Below the pieces are notes generated by a model. That model was not told where the DNA came from. It made no database searches and saw only the letters and a list, made by a program, of their open reading frames with translations. From contig CM060926.1 of NCBI GenBank assembly GCA_030737875.1, positions 320,328,922 to 320,392,921 on the forward strand: DNA of 64,000 bases, read 5' to 3'. Source of the DNA: Allium sativum. Lineage: Eukaryota; Streptophyta; Magnoliopsida; Asparagales; Amaryllidaceae. Of this stretch, positions 1 to 11,260 are shown one piece after another (position 1 is the stretch's first letter; every line of letters begins with the position of its first letter). Both the position numbers and the translations under genes were made by a program.

Positions 1-89
1 CCATCAGGAGTTAACAATATGACTCCGGCGCTGGTTCATCGGTCATTCTTTGCACCGTATGTGTACAGCTACCGGGTGCTTGTATTTAT

Positions 90-374
90 TTTTCGTTTTA
101 AAGGGCCATCTTCTTCATCTAACACATCCTCTTTGGGAATGGTAAACTCAGTGATGCATTCAACTAATGTTTGCCTCCGTATGGACTTCTTTAGGAGGGG
201 ATTGAGATCAAACTGGTTAAGCTCGATGTTCCGTCCGAGCAATTTCCTAGATGCCTCAGGTCATTGCATGACCTGCTGTAGTGGCTAATCGGTGTGTATC
301 ACAATCAGATGAACTTGGAAATAGTGGCGGAGGTTACTTGAAACAATCACTAAGCTGTAAGCAAGCTTTTCCAT
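90..374 (-). pseudogene. Degraded Ty3/gypsy (Tat-type) RNase H fragment
   Basis: Read on the minus strand, one frame of about 95 codons matches the end of the RNase H region of plant Tat-lineage Ty3 polyproteins. It opens with MEKLAYSLVIVSSNLRHYFQ, followed by a tract like HTD*PLQQVM, then PEASRKLLGRNIELNQFDL. These correspond to the family's EKLAL...RRLR.YFQ, TDQPLRQ and PEASGRL...IELxxFD blocks. Two in-frame stops (at the Gln of TDQP and after QVMQ) show it is dead. It lies downstream of the gag-like remnant and PBS on the same strand, so it probably belongs to the same element with most of pol deleted. The family call is fairly safe; the exact lineage is inferred from motif style. Confidence 0.6.
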
Positions 375-1443
375 CTTTGGGAAGTTGCTTTGTTAGATGT
401 CGCCTTCTTGCATCCCGAATTTTTATCCTCTCTGGGATCTATATCATTGGGTAAATCATTGGGGAACTCTTCCTGTGATGTCTTCCTTGCTTGCTAAGCT
501 CATGACTCCTTCACACTCCACCTCATGGGTAGGGCAAGCGTTGTTTTACACCACGCCATCTCTGTTGCGTAACATATTTCATTCAACCAAACAGCAAGTT
601 CCTCCGGTGACTTGGTTGTCCAAAACATTCCCATTCCAACTTCGATTTGGATATTTAGCAGTAGACATCAAGGTGCTATGCAAGCTCTGAATTCCGTTAG
701 AGCTAGTTGGTCGAGGCCTCGATCAGATAAGCTTAAATGCAATAGCATGGTTTGCAAGGCTTCAAGTAATGTTCACACATTCTATCATAATTATTGTATG
801 AAGCGGAGAGCTAATGGTTGATTCATATTTGCGTTGATCTTGAGCTCTCATCTCTTGACCGACGTCGTATGGTGGCTGGTAAGCAGTCATTGTTGCAATC
901 ATCCGGGCAGGGCAAGGATCTCTAGGTCCAATCATGGTCTATGCTGGTTCAACTGATACCTAGCTTTGGACACCAAAATATATTGATCTAACCCTTATTG
1001 AATGAAAACCAATCTTCATTGATGTAGTTGATGGTAGATAGGCATTGCAAAGGTTAGCTAAGCTCTTCAGGGAGTGAATTATAGGACATACGTTTTTTGC
1101 CACACCATTCAAGTGAGGTGTAGCTTTGTAGTGTTAGGATCCTTAGTTTCTTTCCAATATTCCATCATTGATCATCATGGTTGCTAAGATCATATGAATT
1201 ATCTTCGAAGTAGTACCCGGATTGTTCCATATAACCGTCATTCAGTACTCCGCTGATTAGTCAGGTTTATGTCATGTAAACTTGGTGATCACTACTCGTT
1301 CAGGAACATCTTCAGTTGCATTGGTGAAATTTATACACCAATGAAGCTCCAAAAGAGGAGGCTGCTATGAGACAATCGTTATCTCGTATACTGCTATACC
1401 TAGCATGCAAAATCTTTTCAACAGCTCCTCACATTGAATAATG
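375..1443. other. Unassigned interior of the Tat-like remnant
   Basis: No convincing coding stretch was found. Short open frames on both strands have no recognisable motif. Its position between gag-like and RNase H remains on the minus strand suggests eroded retroelement interior. Confidence 0.35.
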
Positions 1444-1932
1444 TCAATAATTCGAGCCGAATGCGAGCCACGCTCTGAGCCGAAGGCGAGCCGTCAACGG
1501 GTCCGGCCGTAAGGCCGGTGGGGGTCCGCACGATTTTTTTGATTTTGGAAGATGGAGCCTTTTCTGAAATGATCTGAAAATTGCATTTTCGTGAAAATGA
1601 ACCTGCTTTGGGTCGGGTCTCCATTGTTGTTCAACCATGCTTTTTTGGATCACGGGTCGCGGTTCGCTCACTTGCTCCAGGTCAGGTCGTGGAGATTATT
1701 CCGGGTGGTTCGTGATAGGTCTAAGAGCCCGGGTCGTGTAGATCATTCCACGAGCCGCGAGCTGGTTCGTGATGGCTCTTTGGGCTCAGGTCGTGGAAGT
1801 CATTCCGCGAGCCACGAGCCGGTTTGTGATGCCTCTTGCGAGCCGCAAGCCAGCCACCTGCCCCTCTGTGTTATCTATTCGTTCTTCATTTGGTCGCGAA
1901 GTCTGCAATTCATTTGCTTTCTGCGGAGCCAT
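1444..1932 (-). pseudogene. Gag-like N-terminal remnant of the minus-strand Tat-type element
   Basis: A minus-strand frame starts with MAPQKANELQTSRPNEERID about 120 bases downstream of a PBS, where gag should start, and runs about 160 codons to a stop at 1444 with two in-frame stops. It contains two to three imperfect copies of a ~26-residue unit (LARGITNRLVARGMTSTT, then QRAITNQLAARGMIYTT). These come from GAGCC-rich repeated DNA at about 1640-1860. No capsid motif or zinc knuckle is visible. The gag call rests on position and start context, so it is an inference. Confidence 0.45.
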
Positions 1933-2050
1933 AAAGTTCTGATTTTACTGAAATAACAGAAATCTTCAAAAACAGTAGAAGTGGGGACTATTTTCTTCGG
2001 GCATGGAAATCCAAATAGTAGAATAACAATCCGAAAGGCCGAGAATTCGG

Positions 2051-2068
2051 TTCTCAGTGAAAGCACCA
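2051..2068 (-). other. Primer-binding site of the minus-strand Tat-type element
   Basis: On the minus strand an LTR end (GGTCTAACA) is followed by TGGTGCTTTCACTGAGAA. This is the kind of TGGTGCTTTCA(T/C)TGAGA leader seen after the 5' LTR of plant Tat/Athila-group Ty3 elements. It fixes the orientation of the remnant. Confidence 0.55.
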
Positions 2069-2071
2069 AAA

Positions 2072-2750
2072 TGTTAGACCATAAAATGGTCCTAACACCC
2101 AAATTGTCATACTTAGAGCATAGGATATGAAGAAATAACTGAAAAATATGAGAAAAAGAAAGAAAATAGAATTTTTATAGTGATTCGACATTAATGAGCC
2201 TACTCCATTCATATTTTCTCATTTCATTCATAGATTACAATTACAAGGAGTATAGTCATTCAATTACACGAAATCAATAAATAATTCTCTCTGAATTCAT
2301 TGATTTTATTGAGGAAGATAGTGGTTAGTCATGGAGAAGTGTTGGCCATGGCAACCATGGACAAGGAAACGCCAAAAGTCCTCCCAAATGACCATGTCTT
2401 GATGTATTTATAAACGTTGGAGAGCCATGGATTGGGTGCCATGTGGCGCGCATCCGACGGGCTTCGGTTGAGTAGTGGGAGAAGTAGAGATGGTCTCTTG
2501 ATAGTGGATTGACATGTGTGGTTCGCCCCATGAAAGTAGGAGTAGTTCGTGCCTAGAAAGTAGGATCTCGTTGAAGGGTAGTTGCAGCTCTAGGGGGTCA
2601 GGTTGTGAACCGGGGGTCATGAGCCGGGGTCACAAGCCCAGGGCTCACGAGTCGGGGTCACGAACCAGGGTTATGAACCAAGGTCTTGAGCCAGGGGTCA
2701 CGAATCAGGGATCATGAACTGGGGTCATGAACCAGGCTATCTGGCAATGA
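2072..2750 (-). mobile_element. 5' LTR of the minus-strand Tat-type element (outer end uncertain)
   Basis: The inner end at 2072 is supported by the PBS. A minus-strand TATAAATA box lies at 2405-2412. The outer boundary was not found, so the right coordinate is approximate; the LTR could reach about 2.9 kb. A 26-bp imperfect palindrome (TGTTAG ACCAT...ATGGT CCTAACA, 2072-2097) sits at the inner end. No second LTR lies in the window. Confidence 0.4.
2590..2745. repeat. Degenerate minisatellite, ~14-bp unit
   Basis: About ten imperfect units of the type CCGGGGTCATGAA / CCAGGGTTATGAA follow one another. The GAGCC/CACGA vocabulary resembles the gag-region repeats at 1640-1860, suggesting repeated expansion inside this element family. 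Confidence 0.7.
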
Positions 2751-2940
2751 AAATGTGATCATGTGCACCATTGCTCTGACTCAATCAATGGTACCTATAT
2801 TCTATGTGGTCTGGTCACAAAGAAGGCAAACATGTTCATACAAGCATTACAAAAATCTTAAGGACAATGGATGCTTGTGGATGATGGATGAGTAGATGGT
2901 TGTGGTTGTTAGCACAGTAGCATTCTTCTTAACCTAGAGA

Positions 2941-2972
2941 TTTCGGGGACGAAATGCATTAAGTAGGGAGAA
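2941..2972 (+). other. 3' end of a Ty3 internal region with polypurine tract
   Basis: The sequence TTTCGGGGACGAAATG... followed by AAGTAGGGAGAA ends directly at TGTAACACCC. Many plant Ty3 chromoviruses end pol with a GGGACGAAAT-type stretch and a purine tract just before the 3' LTR. This makes the LTR that follows a 3' LTR in plus orientation. Confidence 0.75.
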
Positions 2973-5567
2973 TGTAACACCCAGAGTTTAAATACACTAT
3001 TACCATGCTTGAATATGATAAATTAAGAACTAAATGAATCCAGCATTACCTTGCATTCATGTCGGAATTCTTGTTCAGAAAGACCCCAAGTTTGCGCAAA
3101 ACGAATAACGTATGAAGAAGTTAGGGGCTTTAGAAAAATCGAAATGAGGCAATGCGGGAACTAGGCCCGTTGTGGGGAGACCCGTGCCTGGCCTGGGTCG
3201 ACCTATAGGAGGCTGGGTCGACTCACCATGGATCTAGGAAGATTCGTTCTGCGCACTTGGACTATTTTCTGCACTATATTCGTTACTGACTCAGCATGAC
3301 TTGTATGGTTTGGATTTAAAATCTAAAGGTTGATGTTGATTCTATAACTCTATAAATAGATGGCTCCCCGATTCCCAATTCAGGACTTCTTCGTATCTTT
3401 TTCCTCTCTGAAACTACTCTAAAAATTATGAACGTATAAATGGGTGAACGCTGCAAGAGATTGGATTAAACATAAGCAACATCAAGACTTGGATTCTTAT
3501 AGCATACGTTGTATAATTATCTCCACCTAGATTCACTGTGAGTTACAGTTATTTATAGATCAGATTTCTTAGTCCTTGAACATGACAGTTAAATAAAATT
3601 GGTTAGGATCTACAGTGTTAGTAAAATAAATATTACACCTGTTTTCTGTGACGACCCCATTCCCGATAAGACGGTGGTAAGGGTAATCTTTGGAATATAA
3701 CACATAAACAGATAATAACAGAACAAAAATAGATAAATACACTAGATAATGTACAATAGAATACACTGGATAAATATAATCATCAGAGTTACACAGTATA
3801 TAGGATCATACTTAGTACAAAATACAGTTCAGCTATACATAAATGTCTACTGCGGAAAAGAAAACATAATATGTACAACAGGAGCTGAACAGCATAAAAA
3901 GAGAAACGATAGAATCCACCTTCAGCTCCAGTTGTCCAGAAAGAGTCTGCTAAAACCTGAATACAAGGCTGCCCGTGTAGAAAAAGGGGCACCCGAGTTT
4001 GCAAGTGAAACAAACTACGAGTCAGTCATGGGACTGGTATGAGAAATCTATTTAACACATTTTCAAATATGGCTAATCATAGGACTACGCCACTTTCATG
4101 GAACGGGTTTACTCCATTGGATTGCCAGTGCTTTAAAACAAATAAATCTTTTAAACATCGCAATGCTTTTTATAAAAATGAAGCCATAATAAGACTCAGT
4201 TCCCATCACACAATGCAACACAAACCAGAGGATAGAGTTTTACCTTATAATGACCAAAATATGCTTGATACGAGCAAAACAAATCATTTGATATTATTGC
4301 TAGTGTATATATGTTCCAAAAACAATTTCAATCATAACTATCAATCATAGACGGCATGGGTACCATATATCATGTCGCCGTATGTATATATACAATCAAA
4401 ACCGCACGGTGTCGTATTTGGAAATTGGATTTCCGTCATGAACCGAGGCAAAAGATAGTCCTCACCGAATTCGAGACGCTCTAGCCCGTGTCTCGGGCAA
4501 GCGCACAGACAAGCCTTGGATCGTCAGGGTCGGTCCACCGATGTGGATTAAAATTCCTGAACACTGCGTTTCCCCGCCCTATGGGGCGTCACTGGTCATT
4601 TCTGACCACACCATCGGCTCCGAAGAGACCGAAGCAAACCGAGGCCTCGCTTTCCATCATCCACATAAGTAAAATACCCGGGCGTGTAAAACCCAAAGCA
4701 CCACTCCTAGCTCGAAGAAAACGCATGTCCTCCCTGAAGTCCTTCTCCCGTTTCTGGCTCATACCGGGGTGTGAGGCTCGCGAAACTACGTTATACACAA
4801 AGCTACGCCACACATGCCGTGCTTTGATCATCATCCACAAGAATTTGCTTTTCAACAGAAGCCTTGATCATCTATCACTTAGGCATGCCACATAGGCAAT
4901 TCACTCTGTGCGACTGATTTCTATCGATATATAACCTCTGGGCTCATAGGTCTCAGAGAAGGGCGTTAAGCAAGAGAATAAATTCCCCGCCGCCAAACAG
5001 ATATATATTTAATAGAGACCAATCAGCACAGAACAAAATCCAATGTCAGATACACAGTCCATTTACACGTTCGTTCTGGGTCTGAACGAAACCGGAGGCA
5101 CTCAATACCTCGCATATCCGTACAATCAACAAGTACATCCGGGTGGCTACTACTTCAGCCCCGTCAAGGTAGCTACTCCTATCATGAGCATCAGTAGCAC
5201 CCCTCCATTCTACGTGAAGATTATCGGCCTTGCACCGTCTTCATATCTTCGACTTTCAATCGTCGATCAATTATTAGAAATGAGAATTAACTCGGCCTTT
5301 TCAAATAATTCACGTATATTTAGAATTTCAAATCAATTTATTTCAATGGTTAAATTATTCAATGTCACTAATTCTGTTCTTTAGGGTAATTTTCACGTCA
5401 AACACATTCAACCATCAAATATCACATAAACCAAGCAAATTTAGTTTATTTCCATTCCATATTGTTTATAATATTTTATCACGATTTATCGCTATTTTTA
5501 TCTATTTAAAAATAGCCAATATATTCAAACTACGCTTTAGGCCATAACGCGGCAGTGGCGCTGTTTT

Positions 5568-6025
5568 TCTCCATATTTGACTTACACATATCTGAAAATC
5601 TAACCGTTGGATCTTCACAAAATTTATATCATTAGAAAGATCTTTTCAAAACGAATCCAACGGTTTTAGTTTTGGGAAAATCCGACGGTCGGATCTTCCT
5701 CACTAATCATTTGAAGTTACGGTTTCAAAATAGAACTGCAGCATCGTTATTCGATTTAATTTAATTATATATATATATATACAATCGATTCTAGCGTTGT
5801 TTTTCTTCAGATTTGAATTAAACATTCCAGACAATCCAACCGTTGGATCTTTACAAAGGTAGTGCCGTTGGAAAGGTATTTCCAAGGCGAACCCGACGGT
5901 TGTGGTTTCGCGAAAATCCGAGGGTCGGATCTCCCGCACTAATCGTTTGAAGTTACGATTTCAAAACACGAACTGCAGCTTCGTTATTCACTATATTTTG
6001 ATTATATTTATATAATATATATAAA
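5568..6025. repeat. Copy-specific tandem duplication (~235 bp) inside LTR copy A
   Basis: Two diverged units (about 5568-5795 and 5800-6025) share in order: a CTTCACA/TTTACAAA tract next to AACCGTTGGATCTT, CAACGGTT, an AAAATCCGA(C/G)GGTCGGATCT palindrome, TCACTAATC(A/G)TTTGAAGTTACG, and GAACTGCAGC(A/T)TCGTTATTC. The homologous part of the 53-kb LTR has one copy. Confidence 0.7.
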
Positions 6026-6169
6026 TATAATTCTTTCATCGATTTCAAAACCATATCCCCTTTTATAGATTTGATAAAATGATATTTTTATCTAACAGTC
6101 TTTTATTTCAACACTTCACTATTTTCGACAATTCATGTATATAATAAAAATGTGAATTTTATTGTAAAA

Positions 6170-6408
6170 CAATTTATTTCAAAACACGACTATTTTATAT
6201 AGATGATATAGATGATAAAAATATGATTTTTATTATAAAACAATTTATTTCAAAACACGACTATTTTATATAGATGATATAGATGATAAAAATATGATTT
6301 TTATTATAAAACAATTTATTTCAAAACACGACTATTTTATATAAATGGTATAGATGATAAAAAATATGATTTTTATTATAAAACAATTTATTTCAAAACA
6401 CGACTATT
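6170..6408. repeat. 71-bp tandem repeat, ~3.3 copies, inside LTR copy A
   Basis: Units start at 6170, 6241, 6312 (72 bp) and 6384 (partial). Each opens with CAATTTATTTCAAAACACGA and contains GATGATATAGATGATAAA. The first two are essentially identical, so the expansion is recent relative to the LTR. Confidence 0.9.
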
Positions 6409-8497
6409 GTTCAACAAATGAATTTCTATTCAACACATGAATATAGTTTCAAAACATGAAAATAATTCTAACACATGAATATTATTGAAAATTTTGGCAG
6501 CATAATGGCAGGGTAGTTAAAACCGGGACCATCCCTAGTACGGCTCCTCGCTCTACCTTAAAACCTCGTGGTTTTTGACAATGGGGATTCATGCATCTAG
6601 TTCGCATGCAGGCAACATGTTTTATTTTCATTTCCACAATCTATTCTAATTTTGTTTCAATTACCAATGGGTATTTTTCAACCACAACAAATCAATTTCA
6701 ACTACAAACAATTCTAATCAACCATTCGCTATCAACCAAATTTCACACCAATCACTAACAATAAATATCGTCCATGGTCTGTGGATGAGGGGAGTATATA
6801 TATATATATATATTCGTATATAATTATATTTTGATTCACTTCAATTCATTTCAACGCACATACAATTTTTACAACGCATATATAACTTATACATCGAACA
6901 TACAACTTATACAACGCTTATACATGAGGTGTACAACGCTGATATAATTCATACATCGACTATATAATTTATACATCGTTTTTTTCCATATAGTTTATAA
7001 ATTAGAAATCTCACCTTGGGTTCCACTCCACCAAAAATAGCAGAAGGCTCAGAAAAATATGCGGTCTCTTCTAGAATGTAGAAGACGTCCTTGCGGTCAC
7101 GATGTTTCCTGTTTCATCGAATTTCGTTATCACACGATAAAGATACGATTTTTTCAAAGTTTGCAACACTTTGAAGTTTTAAAATCAGTTCAAAATCACC
7201 AAACCCATACCTCTCAGCAGTGGTTCAAAACTAGGTCTTTGATTTTCGAGCAAACTGTGTAGGTTAGGCCGATCGGGTGGTGCAGCGTCGACGGGGGAGG
7301 AAGGGCGCACGCGCGCGATGTGGTGGGGCCCATTTTGGTGCACTGTAGCAACGGCGGCGGAGCTCCAAAGGTCGGACGTTCACGGAGGTGATTCTCCCTA
7401 TATACACGACGATAATTGATGCTCCTTATATGGATGTGAAGAGGATGGAGAGAGCTTCAAAATGGATCCAAGTGCGCTCGATTTCGCTGAGAAACGAGAG
7501 AGAAATCAATCCGGGAAGTTTGAAGGTGGTTTCCGCCTTCGATCTGATGGGTTACGGGGAGAGAGAAAGATATTGTGGCCAATCAGAAATTTTATTTTAA
7601 TTTATAAAGTTTTAAAATCCGAAAATGCCCCTTCCTCTAGACGAACACCAATCCAAACCCAACGACTGTCGTCCCTAGCTAAATACCCCTATTCCGAACA
7701 CAATGGGATATGTTTCGTAGGCCATTCGACTGTTTCAGTCAGTTTTCTTTCAAATTAAAATATAAAACATTCAATATTTAATTTAAACGTACATTTCAAT
7801 TTGCCGGGGCCACATACTAATTCGAAAAATTCTAGAAAAATAAATCTAGCTATGTTTTGACGACACGGTCCCAACAAAACTAGTTTCGTCGAATTCTGAG
7901 ACCGTTTGTAAAATGGCCATTTTATGGTCGACCCAATTTAACTGTTATTGACCAAAACATATTTTCCTTTGCCACGCTCACATACTAGCTTCAAAATTTA
8001 TGAAATTTGAAACCTAGCAATAACTTCACATCCCAGATCCAACAAAAGTGGTTTCGTCGAATTTCGAGGTCGTATGCAAAATGTTTATTTTCAAAGTCGA
8101 TATATTCTCTATAGCGACCTTCCTGAAAATTCATTTGGCCATAACTTTTGATTCCCGCTATGAAACTTCGATTTTTCAGATTCGTTGGAAAGATATTCAC
8201 TAACAGATTTAAATATTTTAGGTTTCACTAAAATCTGTTTTATTTTGCCCCCGGTACAGTCAGTCAAAGTTTGAATTCAATTTTTGAAACTGCCGTGCCA
8301 TTTCGGGCCATGTTTATAATTCAAAGTGATTATATTCAATTTCAAACATCGATCCAAACTACTTTTTCCTCCTTGTTATCTAAAATATTTATTTTAAATA
8401 TTTAAAATACACTAAAATAGCCAATTTAAAATTTTTAAACTGGTTCAGATTTTATGGGTTGTTGCATTTTCATTGTAAATCACATATGCATATGATC

Positions 8498-8662
8498 AGT
8501 TATACATATGCCTGTGATGTTACAAGTTATATGCATGTCTGTGATGTTAATTAAATAAGTCATACATGCCTGTGATGTTTAGACAAGTCATACATGCCTA
8601 TGATGTTAATTAGACAAGTTATACACATGTCTGTGAAGTTAGATAAATAACAAGTTAAATGT
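8498..8662. repeat. ~30-35-bp tandem repeat, ~5 copies
   Basis: Degenerate units of the type GT(T/C)ATACATGCCTGTGATGTT with variable tails (AATTAGACAA). They lie in the older Ty3 LTR just right of the solo-LTR insertion. Confidence 0.75.
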
Positions 8663-11127
8663 ACCTATCTTCCTTTTCCCATTTTTCTATGTTTATTTCC
8701 AGTCTTGCCTATAAGCCTATGTGATTCTATTCTTCTTCCTCGGTTTCCTTTTTATTCTATGCCAAGCCTAGGCCTTTAGAAGCCAAGGCTATACCCGATT
8801 AGAGTGTGCATATATTTGGGAAATAATGAATGACATAAAAAGAGAGCTAGGCATATTATTTAATTGAGACAGATTGACTGTATTTTGGGAAAAAGGACAA
8901 ATATAACATGTTGGCTTACTGTAAACTAATAAGAGGGATAATGTGTATATGCTATAAGTTGGTAGGGACATGCATAAACATGTGTATGTTATAAATTGGG
9001 AACATTATTGATGAATATTATGCATATGAATTGGACATGTTAAGTTTGACTTAAAACGGACTTTAAGTAATTAACATGTTAAGAATAGGGTAAGTACCAG
9101 ATGTAGTTTAGTAATTTTAAATGCTATGGGAATTTTACACATCTGGGTAGGTGTTTTGGGAAAGGGTTGTACACATAATGATATGTGTAAATTACAACCA
9201 TGCTTATTTATGAACCTAAACCTACTAGGTTAAAATCTTAGTATTAATAAGCTAAAAGGTCCCTCATTCTTGTTGTTGCATCGGGTTTTGGAACTCTTAA
9301 ATCCTAGTTACTTGGGGGCAGAAACTTAAGGGGTTTGGCTTGTGTCAATCTGCTGTTTGGAACCCATGTCAGTCAGTATCCCTATTTGGTATCTTATTAG
9401 AAGGGGCCTCGCACTAGGTAGGGGCCAAGGCACGCTTTACTGAACTGGATAGTAAGGGGTTCACATGGGGGTGGTTACGGACGTGTTCCGGCGGAGTCAT
9501 GAGCATGCATGGGTCCGAATAGGGAAGATTAGACGCTATAGCACCTATGGATATTGCTGTGTTCTATAAGTCGTTGGGTCAGAGAGTGATACACCCTACT
9601 GTCGGGGCTGACACAGGGTATTCGGGCAGTAGGGAGCCAATCGCTTGGGTAGCAATTAGGGTACAACTAATCCTGTTGTTATGTAGTTAGGTTAACACCT
9701 AATCATGTTATGTAATTAGGGTATGCCAAATCCTGTTGTTAATCCTGCGGTTAAGTAATTAGGTTAAACACCTAATCTTGTACTTGTTGTTTATTCCTGC
9801 TGTTAATCTTGTTGATATATAATTATGTTGAACTTGTTATACTAGTATTGGTGCATACTCAGATTTAAGACATGAAACATGTAAGTTCAGACATATATGT
9901 TCAGACATTACCCGTTTTAGGATATAAATGTGAAGCATTACCCGATCATAAGTTTATTCCTGGTATTCTGTCCATCATGCTATTCTGTTTGGTTCAAGTT
10001 TACCTTTCATGACACTGTACCTGTCGTATCCAGTCTTATTTACTTGTCTTGCCATTTCTAATTTATGCATATTTATAAATCACTGGAACTTGCCAGACTT
10101 TATGTCTGACCCTTTTCTCTTACTTCTTTCTTCCTTTTCCCCCTAGGTCATCTAAGTGGAAGCACCCAATAGTGACTAGGACTTTCTGTAGCGGCTTGGA
10201 CTTAGCTTGGATTTCTTGAGATGTATCTTTCTAACTTTATTCCATCATGGCTTGTGGCAAGGATATGGTTTTGTTTTATGGCATTATGTTAACATATTTG
10301 AAGTACTTTGTAAGTGATTGATGTAACTGGTTTTGATAATTATGCTTTATTTTGAAAATAAAGTTGAAAGTTTTTCCATTGCTTATTTTATATCTGCCCT
10401 GTAAATTTCTGTACTGTTACCTATTACGCTTCACGTATCTTAATGCATTCTCTTATTAATGACATTAACAGGTGTGGGGTATCACAAACCATCTCTAAAT
10501 AGAAAGTATTACCGAGCCCCATAATAGTGAACAGTGAAAATCAGTAGTATACATATGAATAGTATGTGGAAAAGCTTCGTGCTCACCTCCTGAACAACTA
10601 CTCATGCTCACTCTAACTTGTCTCTAGTCTACCCAGTTACGAGGACCTAGATTAATAAGAGGCGATACATAAAACTCTAGGTCAGACAAAGTTTATTATA
10701 TGTGATAGTAGTATCAAGCACTAAAGTAAAATAAAAGTAGGTATGGAGTACCATTCTTGACCTATTCTTATATCCAAAAAATTAGCACATGTAGTATTGT
10801 ACACTTCTTTACGGTTATTATGTAAAAAATGTAGTAGATGTGTAAGTGATAAGGTGACAGTAATAAGCAAGCGTAACATCCACTATATCCACTCATCAAA
10901 TGCAATAGGAAGGTGGTACTTTTCACCCCCAAACCACTTGACCGATAAGGGTGTAGGTTGTTCTTAAATCATTTGGACTTTTCCACTCAAATCCCATTAT
11001 TATGTCCCTTATCCTCCAAGTTTATCCATAGGTCGAAAGTACTAACAATACTTTTCATATGTGTTGTCCATAACAGAGTTCATCACTGAGCCATCGGTAT
11101 ATCTCATACTAGAGGTTGTCAACAAGT

Positions 11128-11260
11128 GAGGAATCCCCGATGGGACATCAATTATCGTAGGATCTCAGCAACTGCCCTCCAATCATAACAGTTGAGGGCT
11201 ATCCCCAACGGGTCATCAATTGTTGCAATATCTCATCAATTTCCCTCTATGTACCTCACT
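11128..11260. repeat. Two-unit direct repeat, period ~66 bp
   Basis: GAGGAATCCCCGATGGGACA... at 11128 and GAGGGCTATCCCCAACGGGT... at 11194 continue in parallel through CATCAATT(A/G)T(C/T)G, (G/A)TCTCA and CCCTC. The copies are diverged. Confidence 0.6.

Larger units (their letters stand above)
3642..8471 (-). mobile_element. Solo LTR of the giant-LTR Ty3 family (copy A) with TSD
   Basis: The LTR runs 3647-8466 (4820 bp), from TGTGACGACCCC to ...ATGGGTTGTTGCA, flanked by the perfect 5-bp duplication TTTTC (3642-3646 and 8467-8471). Its ends and several internal blocks match the LTRs of the element starting at 53076. Examples are the blocks around 4440-4560 (GAACCGAGGCAAAAGATAGT), 4985-5015 (AACAGATATATATTTAATAG) and 8020-8170 (TTTCGTCGAA). 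It has no internal region, so it is the product of LTR-LTR recombination. It is about 1.8 kb shorter than the 53-kb copy and well diverged, hence older. Orientation is inferred from that copy's PBS and PPT. Confidence 0.85.
2973..10486 (+). mobile_element. 3' LTR of a Ty3/gypsy element, split by a solo LTR
   Basis: The LTR begins TGTAACACCC after the polypurine tract and ends ...GGTGTGGGGTATCACA. Without the 3642-8466 insertion it is about 2.7 kb. A TATA box (CTATAAATAG) lies near 3350 and an AATAAA near 10355. The right part holds tandem repeats at 8498-8662 and ATTAGGTTA-type repeats at about 9655-9790. The internal region expected on its left is replaced within a few dozen bases by the minus-strand Tat remnant, so the element is truncated or interrupted there. 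The lineage (chromovirus-like) is inferred from the end sequences only. Confidence 0.7.

Noticed and set aside
6170..6408. Regular repeats considered as a CRISPR array.
   Set aside because: Units are head-to-tail with no unique spacers, in plant retroelement DNA.
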